A program made the position numbers and the translations under genes. Below the pieces are notes generated by a model. The model was given only the letters and a program-made list of their open reading frames with translations. It ran no database searches and was not told where the DNA came from. This document shows, in pieces, positions 9,024-17,800 of a DNA stretch of 64,000 nt. This DNA is from Kazachstania africana CBS 2517 (taxonomy: Eukaryota; Ascomycota; Saccharomycetes; Saccharomycetales; Saccharomycetaceae), in NCBI RefSeq assembly GCF_000304475.1, contig NC_018948.1, positions 248,001 through 312,000 of the forward strand. The letters run 5' to 3'. Each line of letters opens with the position of its first letter. Positions within the stretch are counted from its first letter, which is position 1.

Positions 9024-11469
9024 ATGTCTGAACATACAAATCCTGCCCAAGAGGATTCCAATCAAAAGGAAAATGGTAATCCTTATTACAAACAGCAATC
9101 ACACAACAACAGATACGCTAATTACAACTACAATAATCAATGGCAACAACAAAACAGATACTATGCTCCATACCAGCAACCAGTTGCTCCTATTCCAGTA
9201 CCTGCAGTTCGTCAAGCAACTAATGCTACTGCTTCCCAACCACAAAAGCAAGAAACTTCTTCTCAAGCTGAACAAATTAGAAAATCCTTTGTTGAAGAAG
9301 TTAGACGTCGTAAAGCTGAATTAGAAAAAAAAAATGTTAGAAGCTGAAGCTAAGAGAGAAGCTGAAGAGAAAGCTAGAAAGGAGGAGGAAGAAAAGGCAA
9401 GATTAGAAGCTGAAGAAAAGGCAAAATTAGAAGCTGAAGAAAAAGCAAGATTAGAAGATAAAGAAAAAGCAAGATTAGAAGCTGAAGAGAAGGCTAAGCA
9501 AGAAGATGCTTCTGCTAATCAAGAACCTGATGGTAAAAAGGTGATGACTTTTGCTGAACGTATGAAATTAAAAAAATTACAAAAAGCTAAAGAATCTTCT
9601 GAAAAGAAAGAATCATCACCAGCTGAAATTCCTGCTTCTTCTAATGTACCAACTACATCTGAACTTCTAGAAACTCCAAAAGAAGAAACTAACGAAGTTC
9701 AAGAAGAAGAAGATTCTACCTTTGTAGCAGAAGAACAAACCAAAAAGATTGCGGAAGAAGAAGAAGAAATTGAACAAGCTTCCAAAGAAGAAGAAGAAGT
9801 AGAAGAAGAGCAACAAAATTTAGCTGAAACTCAACAAGATGAAGAGGTAGTAGAAGCTGAAGGAGTCACAGTTTCTGAAATCTTACAAAAATTAAACGAA
9901 GTTCAAGCAATTGAAAATATATATGACTTCAAATATCCAGAAAGTTTCGAAGCTCCAGACATAAGGTATAAGAAAGAGCACATCAAATACACTTATGGTC
10001 CAACTTTCTTATTACAATTCAAGGATAATTTCAAGGCTGTTCCAGATGCCGCTTGGGTTCAAAGTACTGCATCTAAAATTGTTATCCCACCTGGAATGAG
10101 CAGATCAAACAGATCTAGAGACTCTGGTAAATTTGGCGGTCGTGGTGATTTCAGAAGCGATTCCAACAGAAGTGACAGATCCAGAAATTCCTCCAGAAGA
10201 TCAAGAAGAGATGACCGTAGATCTAACAGATCCTACAGAAGAGATCGTGACAGATCAGAAAGAGGTGAAAAGAAGGATGAAAAAGCCGAAGAAAAACCAA
10301 AGGAAGAAGTTGCTCCATTGGTTCCAAGCGCTAACAGATGGGTACCAAGATCTAGGGCTAAGAAGGTTGAAACGAAATTTGCTCCAGATGGTGTGACCGA
10401 ATTGTACGAAAAGGAAGAAGTCGAAAGAAAGATGAAATCTTTGTTAAACAAATTGACTTTAGAAAAGTTCGACTCCATTAGTAGTGAAATTTTAGCTATT
10501 GCCAATTTATCTAAATGGGAACAGGATGGTGTCACGTTAAAAACCGTTATTGAACAAATATTCTTGAAAGCTTGTGATGAACCTCATTGGTCTTCTATGT
10601 ACGCACAACTTTGTGGCAAGGTCGTTAAAGATTTGGATACTGAAATTGCTGATGAAAGTAATGAAGGTAAGACTGGTCCAAAATTAGTTTTACACTATTT
10701 GGTTATCAGATGTCAAACTGAATTTCAAAAGGGTTGGACTGACAAGTTACCTACAAATGAAGATGGTACGCCTTTGGAACCAGAGATGATGTCAGACGAA
10801 TACTATCAAGCTGCTGCTGCCAAGAGAAGAGGTCTAGGTTTAGTTCGTTTTATTGGTTACTTATACCGTTTACACTTACTAACTGGTAAGATGATGTTCG
10901 AATGTTTCCGTAAATTGATGAAGGAAATGACTGGTAACCCATCTGAAGAAATCTTAGAATCCGTTGTTGAATTACTAGAAACTGTCGGTGAACAATTTGA
11001 GAATGATAGATTCAGTGCTGGTGCTGGAACCTTAGAAGGTTCTGCCTTACTTGATAGTTTATTCTCACTTGTACAAAATATTGTTGATTCGGGTGAAATA
11101 ACGAACAGAGTCAAATTCAAGTTACTTGATGTGAAAGAATTAAGAGAAGAAAAGGGCTGGTCTAGTAATAAAAAAGATAACGGTCCAAAGACTATCCAAC
11201 AAATTCATGAGGAAGAAGAAAGACAACGTTCGTTAAAGAGAGAAAGCTCAAGATCTAGCTCTAAACGTTCAAACAGAGGATCAAGAAGAGATAAAGAAAG
11301 AGACAGAGAACCTTCTACGGTCAAAGATAAGGATAACTTTGTTACCACCAGATCTTTCTCCCAAAGAAGTCAACAAAAGGCCCCAGTTAAGGAAGAGCCA
11401 ACTCCAGCTGCTCCAGCTGCCAGTAACATGTTTAGTGCATTAATGGACAATAGTGACGATGAAGAATAG
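9024..11469 (+). CDS. TIF4631: Translation initiation factor eIF4G, split by a one-base frame change at A10
   Basis: eIF4G scaffolds eIF4E, Pab1, eIF4A and mRNA in the cap-binding complex. Two overlapping frames make one protein of about 814 residues. Frame one, from ATG 9024, gives 107 residues (Asn/Tyr/Gln-rich N-terminus, then a conserved box RKSFVEEVRRRKAELEKK) and stops at 9347. Frame two runs 9334-11469. It has EEKARLEAEEKA-type charged repeats, the eIF4E-binding motif YGPTFLLQF, an Arg/Ser/Gly-rich RNA-binding stretch, the MIF4G HEAT domain (from about KMKSLLNKLTLEKFDSI) and a second Arg/Ser region. It ends with MFSALMDNSDDEE, like the tails of S. cerevisiae eIF4G1/2. The frames would join if one A of the ten-A run (9325-9334) were absent or skipped. 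This could be a sequencing/assembly error, a real mutation, or polymerase/ribosome slippage; the sequence alone cannot decide. It is shorter than the ~914-952 residues in S. cerevisiae. PAC/RRPE elements lie upstream. Confidence 0.92.
9325..9334 (+). other. A10 homopolymer at the eIF4G frame junction
   Basis: Ten consecutive A between ...TTAG and TGTTAG... Reading nine A restores GAA AAA AAA ATG TTA GAA and joins the two eIF4G frames; reading ten leads to a stop 13 bases later (TGA at 9345-9347). It is the only interruption in an otherwise intact gene. Confidence 0.85.
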
Positions 11470-11880
11470 ATAAGATTCATTTTAAAATGACCGCATTTAA
11501 TGACATTGTCTACCGAAGCAAAAAATGATACCATCTATAGAAAACTTTCATTCACTTTAATCTGCCGTAGAATCTTTCTTGTAATATTAAGGATAGCTAT
11601 AATCGATTAGATATAATTTATGTAAATCTGTATATTAAGTTTTTATAAAGTATTTCATGAGACTTTACAGCTGAACTTTAGACAATTATGTCGGTTCTTA
11701 TATAGAATTTTACGATAGATTTATGTATGCCAGTGTTCTCTATCTGTTATCGCGAAAGGCGAAAAAAAATAGATAGAGTTAGGAATGGGAAAAAATCCAG
11801 CTTTGAAATATATTAAGTACTTGACATTGATACAGCCCGTCAAACCAGTTTAAGTACCAGGGCCACAATATATAAAAAAT
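11470..11880. other. Intergenic eIF4G-GTR2
   Basis: AT-rich 3' region of the eIF4G gene and promoter of GTR2. A CGCGAAA at 11751-11757 resembles an SBF/MBF site but is a single weak match. No gene is seen. Confidence 0.5.
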
Positions 11881-12897
11881 ATGAGTACTGAAGAAGATTC
11901 AGCTTCGAAAGCAATGATCCTATTGATGGGTCTAAGAAGATGTGGTAAATCCTCAATTTGTAAAGTTGTTTTTCATAATATGCAGCCTTTGGATACCTTA
12001 TATCTCGAATCTACCTCTAGTCCTTCCATGGAACACTTTTCGACGTTGATTGACCTTGCAGTAATGGAACTTCCAGGTCAATTAAATTACTTCGAGCCAA
12101 GTTATGATTCAGAGAGGCTCTTCAAAAGTGTAGGTGCTTTAGTTTATGTCATTGATTCCCAAGATGAATATATGAATGCTATCACTAATCTAGCTGTAAT
12201 TATCGAATATGCCTACAGGGTAAATCCATCTATTAATATCGAAGTTTTGATTCATAAGGTTGATGGGTTGAGTGAAGATTACAAAGTAGATGTCCAAAGA
12301 GATATCATGCAACGTACAGGAGAAGAACTTCTAGAACTGGGTTTAGATGGTGTACAAGTATCATTCTATCTCACTTCCATTTTTGATCATTCTATTTATG
12401 AAGCATTCTCAAGAATAGTGCAGAAGTTGATTCCAGAGATAACTTATCTAGAAAATATGCTAGACAATTTGATCCAGCATTCGAAAATTGAAAAAGCATT
12501 TCTGTTCGACATTAACTCTAAGATATATGTCTCAACAGATTCTAATCCTGTGGACATTCAGACCTACGAGGTTTGCGCTGAATTTGTGGATGTAACCTTG
12601 GATTTGTTCGACTTATACAAGACACCTAATGAAAATAATGATCAAGCTGTTACGAGAAAAGCCAATAGGGAACGTCCTCGTGAATTAAAGAATATTGCAG
12701 AACTAGAAAATGGTGTAACCATTTACTTCAGACAAATGATTCGCGGCTTGGCTTTAGTAGCATTGATAAGAACAAACGGTTCCGACAAGGATAGCTGCTT
12801 GACTATTATGGACTACAATGTAGATATCTTTGAGAAAGGTTTAGAAGAGATATGGGCGAATTCTGCTAATAAACAACAAGCTCTATCCTTAGAATAA
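11881..12897 (+). CDS. GTR2: Rag-type small GTPase Gtr2
   Basis: A 338-residue Rag GTPase, close to the S. cerevisiae length (341). The P-loop GLRRCGKS is at residues 17-24, the switch II region reads MELPGQ, and HKVD (about residues 125-128) is the base-specificity motif of Gtr/Rag proteins. The C-terminal half is the roadblock-like domain used to dimerise with Gtr1. Gtr1-Gtr2 sits on the vacuole in the EGO complex and passes amino-acid sufficiency to TORC1. Position immediately downstream of eIF4G repeats the S. cerevisiae order (YGR162W-YGR163W). The ATG chosen is the first of the frame and gives the family N-terminus. NPR3, a subunit of the SEACIT complex that opposes this pathway, is also in this window (39.4-42.0 kb). 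Confidence 0.95.
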   Translation: MSTEEDSASKAMILLMGLRRCGKSSICKVVFHNMQPLDTLYLESTSSPSMEHFSTLIDLAVMELPGQLNYFEPSYDSERLFKSVGALVYVIDSQDEYMNAITNLAVIIEYAYRVNPSINIEVLIHKVDGLSEDYKVDVQRDIMQRTGEELLELGLDGVQVSFYLTSIFDHSIYEAFSRIVQKLIPEITYLENMLDNLIQHSKIEKAFLFDINSKIYVSTDSNPVDIQTYEVCAEFVDVTLDLFDLYKTPNENNDQAVTRKANRERPRELKNIAELENGVTIYFRQMIRGLALVALIRTNGSDKDSCLTIMDYNVDIFEKGLEEIWANSANKQQALSLE

Positions 12898-13919
12898 TTT
12901 AAGCGAAACTAGATATTATAGATGGGACAAAAATCGAAAAATTTCCTGGTCAGCGATGTCCACCATTTTTTTTCGAAAGATTGCCCTCTTAACAAAGCAA
13001 GACAAGGAAAATATTAAAAGGGTTAGTGACAGTTTATACAGGAAACAGCTTTGATGGTGTGTGAACTAGGTAGCTTAAAAGGAAAGCAAAAAAAGAGAAA
13101 AAATAAGAAACGAAAAATCTACAAATTGCGTCGTATGCTACCAACAATATCTTCGTAGCATCTGAAAGATATATGCATCGTTTATATAAGCTGGTCAGGT
13201 ATATGATCAATAATCCGACGCCTTGCATATCTGCATTTGTTGTCTCACCTCAACATTGATAAATTTTCAAAATTGTGTTAGTATTTCGTAGAACGACGTA
13301 CGACAATGCAACTATATTTTACATTCTGGAATTGTATAGTGTACTTATATAACCATTTTAATGTAAAAGAATGAAGTACGTGAATTTCATAGTTAGTTTA
13401 ATGCCCAATAGTGAAGTACTCCGGAGACAAATACGTACCCAACAGATTCGTCATCCAAAAAGAAAAATTGGAACATGAATTTTTGAACTACTTATTACAT
13501 ATTACTTTCAATACATCAAAAGTCTAATAGAAAGATCACAAAATAATGAGCGTGACCTCGAGATCTACAGCATATATAAATACATGCCTAAATGACTAGG
13601 TAAGCCAAAATATGCTCTTTTTATCTGGAGAAATCAAATTCACAGAAGTCTATCCGCGCACATCTCAAGGAGATTACTCTAAATAAGATGGAACGGTAAT
13701 AAATGGCTGCTTTCAACAACTGTAACCCACCAGACATCTACTTCTTGAAATACATGTAACAGGAGGTTATAACTACCACTTCATTTTTATAATGGAAGGG
13801 CCCGTCTTGCATAAAGAGAAAAGAAAAAAATTACTGCTGGAAATGGCAATATACTGACATTTCAATGTTTCGATAGTTAGAATGACAAATTTACAATGTT
13901 AGAGAAGATATGAACAATA
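12898..13919. other. Gene-poor region downstream of GTR2
   Basis: AT-rich DNA without a supportable gene. A 64-residue hydrophobic minus-strand frame at 13034-13228 is composed mainly of Phe/Leu encoded by A-runs and is not called. A TGTTG at 13238 and CAACA at 13440-13444 could bracket an old solo LTR, but no target duplication or internal motif supports it. Confidence 0.45.
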
Positions 13920-14083
13920 ATTATGGCGTGATAAACACGATCATGTGTTGACACGAAATAATTATGGTGTGATGAACACGACAATGTATTGACACGAACC
14001 ATATATGGCGTGATAAACACGAATATATATTATCATATAATAATTATGGTACGATAATTATGACAACGTATTGATTCATGAAT
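13920..14083. repeat. 41-bp tandem array, four imperfect copies
   Basis: The word ATTATGG (ATATGG in copy 3) recurs at 13920, 13961, 14002 and 14043, an exact 41-bp period. Copies 1-3 share CGTGATAAACACG or close variants, an inverted repeat CGTG-N5-CACG (13927-13939 in copy 1). Copies 1 and 2 also share a second dyad around TTGACACGAA (GTGTTGACAC at 13945-13954 in copy 1). Copy 4 is the most diverged. It is not coding. It lies just upstream of the retrotransposon-like segment and ~460 bp from tRNA-Leu. Confidence 0.8.
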
Positions 14084-14115
14084 CTAGAACATGACAATTG
14101 GCATAAATCAAAATG

Positions 14116-14393
14116 TGTTGGAAAAGGTATAAATACTCAGGTAAACACTGAAGTTTGATGAAAATTTGTATCACTTTATATTATTTTTATATTATGATTA
14201 TATTTTATATATAACCAGTGCATTATTTAGTATAACCACTGATTAATAAGAATTACTTCACTAACTTGACTGACCTTAAACAAAAATGAACACAACAAAC
14301 GAAAATAATATAAAGGGATCATCCTCCGATCTTCCTTCACGTCAATTACACAAGCAAATATCAACCGACCATCGCTGCAAGTCTTTCAACTAG
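14116..14393 (+). mobile_element. Probable relic of a Ty1/copia-type retrotransposon (LTR plus gag start)
   Basis: TGTTG at 14116 and CAACA at 14293-14297 form the inverted termini expected of a yeast LTR. A TATAAATA box is at 14128-14135. An ATG at 14286 lies 12 nt before the CAACA end and reads out of the LTR for 35 codons (Ser/Asn/Gln-rich) until TAG at 14393. A gag start inside the last bases of the LTR is the arrangement of Ty1. The segment lies about 150-430 bp upstream of tRNA-Leu, where Ty1-type elements insert. I find no target duplication, no clear primer-binding site and no pol sequence, and the left border is uncertain: it could reach into the 41-bp array, where TGTTG also occurs at 13946. 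This is a tentative call. Confidence 0.35.
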
Positions 14394-14542
14394 TGACATG
14401 TTTTTTTGTTATATGATGAAACTATCAAACATTCTACATTATTCATAAACAAGATGCTCCGTTTCATGAATAGAGAGACCTTAAAGGAATGATGTATGGC
14501 ATGACAATATAATCAGATAATTCATAAATTAACACCAAATAA

Positions 14543-14646
14543 GGGAGTTTGGCCGAGTGGTTTAAGGCGTCAGATTTAGGTTGTAACTAATCAATTTAAA
14601 CATTCTGATATCTTCGGATGCGTGGGTTCGAATCCCATAGCTCTCA
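14543..14646 (+). tRNA. tRNA-Leu (anticodon UAG) with a 22-nt intron
   Basis: A long-variable-arm class II tRNA. The acceptor is GGGAGTT/AGCTCTC with discriminator A, the D-arm is GGCCGAGTGGTTTAAGG, and the anticodon stem is TCAGA/TCTGA. The anticodon TAG is at 14577-14579 with G at position 37. The intron occupies 14581-14602, directly after position 37, and contains CTAA that can pair with the anticodon as in other yeast tRNA introns. The variable arm is TATCTTCGGATG and the B box is GTTCGAATC. Seven T at 14650-14656 form the Pol III terminator. Confidence 0.95.
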
Positions 14647-14851
14647 TTATTTTTTTAAAAAAACAAACTCTTTGACCACGAATGTGGCTCAGCCGTTTCT
14701 CTAGCCAATTTAAAGTTCACTGTTTTCAGAGCATTTCCAATAGTGCCGAAGGACACTAGTTAAAAGGTATGGTTACAATATTGCTCAAGAAAATGAAAAG
14801 CTAATATATATTTTATAATTTTTATTCTTTATATGACTATATTCAGGATAT

Positions 14852-17800
14852 TTACTTCTTTAGATAGTTACCTTTGTCACATAACTGATAGAAAAGTGTG
14901 CTTTCATCTGAAAGTAAATTTTTGGGTGAATCAAATTCTTTAACCCCACCTGCATCCAAAACGAGGATTTTATCATTATCCATAATTGTATCTAGCCTAT
15001 GAGCGATGGTTAAAATAGTTCTATCCTTGAATTGTGTTCTAATTGTCTCTTGAATAATTTTATCGGTTTCAACATCGACAGCAGCAGTGGCTTCATCTAA
15101 AACCAGAACTTTTGATTGATTCAGCAAGGCTCTTGCTAGACACAATAGCTGTCTTTGGCCCACAGATAGGTTGGAACCATTTTCATTGATCTTAGCGTCC
15201 AAACCACTCAAGTTTCCACTCAAATTATCATCTTCAGCCATTCTTAGAACATGGGGCTTTAGGTGAGATAATTCTATAACGTTCCACAGTTCAACATCAG
15301 TGTGCTTCTGGAATGGGTCCAAATTCGACCTCACGGTGCCCTCGAAAGCTTGCGCATCTTGCGGTATAATTGCCATGTTTCCTCTCAAATCTGTAAGACC
15401 AATACGCGAAATATCAACACCATCGATAAAAATCGTCCCTTCAGCGGCTTCCAGAATTCTGAATAATGCTAAAGATAAAGTAGATTTACCAGCACCCGTC
15501 CTACCAACTATACCAACCTTTTCGGAGGGGTTTATTGTTACTGAGATATTCTTTAGAACCGGGCTTAAGTTAGCTCTGTATGTAGTGGTGTAGTTCTTGA
15601 ACTCGATGGAACCTCTTTGAGGCCAATCCCTTTCAACCCTATTAGAATCAATTATATCTTCTGCCTCAGGAGGCAAGTGACAGTATTCTAAAATTCTCTC
15701 AACTGACACAATATTAGTTTCAATTTGAACGGTCGATCTAACAATCCATGTCAAAGCCGAGGTGACCTGCAAAACATAACTCATCAATAGACCAATCAAA
15801 CCAGAACCAATTGGACTCGATGTACGCAGAGTTGTAAGTGCCAACAATCCAGTACATAAAATGATAAATGCACCGATAGACTGGAGACGAATAGAAAGCC
15901 ATCTGTTGGTAGATCTGAATGTAAATAAAACATTCAAGTTATATTGGACCCTTTCAATGTTCATAAATTTGAACATCTTAGAATGATTATAGGCGGAAAT
16001 CACCATTTGTCCTCCTAAAGTTTCACTCATCAAAGAAATAATTGGCGAGTAAGCAATACTTGTCAATCTCTTTAATTCTCTAGATTGCACAATATAAAGC
16101 TTCTCATAGTAGAAATAGATTATCATTATCAATGCATTAAATAATAGAAACCAAGGCATTGCAACGCTCACCAATATCACAGTAAGGATATAGTCTAATA
16201 TCGATCTGAAAAAAATTGAAAAAACATTCTGTAGGTTCACATCAACAGAATCTATATCAGACGAAAATCGATTGATTACACGACCAATTGGAGTGGTCTC
16301 AAAAAATTGCACAGGACTACGTATAATTGCCTTAGCCATGCTATCATGAAGAGTCTTGGAACCCCTAATAGAGCAATAAAGTAGCATAATAATGGTTCTA
16401 AAAATGTTGAATGCAGCGGAACCAAGACCAATCAAGGCATAGACTGCAACGAATTTCCAAACATCTTCATTAGAACCTCTATTTTTGTTAACCTCAGACC
16501 AATGCTTCAACCAAAAAGTTTCACAAAGATCAAATATTCTGGATAATATTAGAAAAATGAAGAACAAAAATACCCCGGTTATACCACATGCTTTCGCATA
16601 TGTAATGTAAACGGACATTTTAACGCTTCCTACAGCAGTCTTTTCAGCCTCAAGCTTAGTTTTTCTCTCTGGATTGTTCTTCCTAATCAATGGACGTTGT
16701 CTTAATGTTGCTAGCGATGCTCTTCTTGAACTAACGTCTTCAAGAGAGCTCATCTCATTGTCCACATCTTCGATTAAATCTGACTTTGTAGTACTGTCTT
16801 GAGGGATAGCCGTTTGGGATTTTGAAGTTAGAGATAAATTAGAACTTTCACGCTTAGCCAGACTGACATCGAATTGCTTCAATAGAGCACTGATTTTTGA
16901 CTCATCATCACTATTTGCGGACTCAATTATATCGTTGTAGTTGCCACGTTCCACAATAATACCGTTTTCCAAAGCATATATTAGTTGGGAGTGTTTTAAG
17001 ACAGACACTGTGTTTGTAGACAGAATGACTGTCTTATTTCTGAGCAGACCACTATTACTATCTAAAACGTTTTCAACAATTTTTTTACTGACACCGGCAT
17101 CGACTGCAGAAAGAATGTCATCCAATAAATAAATATCAGCCCGAGAATATACAGCCCTTGCCAACGAAACACGTGCTTTCTGACCACCAGATAACGAAAT
17201 ACCCTTCTCACCAACTAAAGTCTGATCACCGTCTGGCAGAATATCAAAATCAGCCAGTAGCTCACAAGCAGCAACAGTAAGAGTGTAATAAGTTTCATCA
17301 AACTTATGACCAAACAAAATATTTTCTTTAATAGTATCATTCATAATCCATGCCTCTTGAGGACAATAGGCAATTGATTCACCTCTGATAGATAATTTTG
17401 GGGAAATGCTTTCCTTAGAACCGCTGATACATGGAAGCTGGCCCAAAATAGCCTTCAATAGTGTAGTTTTACCGGAACCAACTTTACCAATAACGCAAGT
17501 TAACGATTTTGGCGAAGCAGTGAAGTGATCAATATTCTTTAATGCTACTTGTGTGGTTTCAATATTGGCTTCACTGTCATCATTTTCTGAATTGATTAGT
17601 TGTGCCTGTGATTTCCACAAGAAAGTGGCATTTTCTATCTCAACAGCAGGAATATATTCATTCGCTGGCTTCCCAGTTTGCTCGATGAAAGAGCGGTCAA
17701 GTTCTTCACTCAGTAAAAATTTCTTTAATCTATTCAATGAAACCGTTACTTCAATCATGGTGTTAATCGTAGATGGTATGGCATAGATGGCCTCATTTAA

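Noticed and set aside
9334..11469. Treating the downstream eIF4G frame as a complete gene starting at ATG 9334
   Set aside because: The conserved eIF4G N-terminal box lies directly upstream in the other frame and the promoter elements fit the start at 9024; an internal start remains only a secondary possibility.
13034..13228. 64-residue hydrophobic minus-strand frame downstream of GTR2
   Set aside because: Mostly Phe/Leu/Tyr encoded by A-rich plus-strand runs; no upstream promoter feature and no recognisable family.
13238..13444. Possible solo LTR bracketed by TGTTG and CAACA
   Set aside because: No target-site duplication, no TATA at a fitting position that distinguishes it from background, and five-base termini occur by chance.
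13946..14100. GTGATGA in the 41-bp array as a C/D snoRNA box C
   Set aside because: No CTGA box D with terminal stem at a suitable distance, and the motif repeats with the array.
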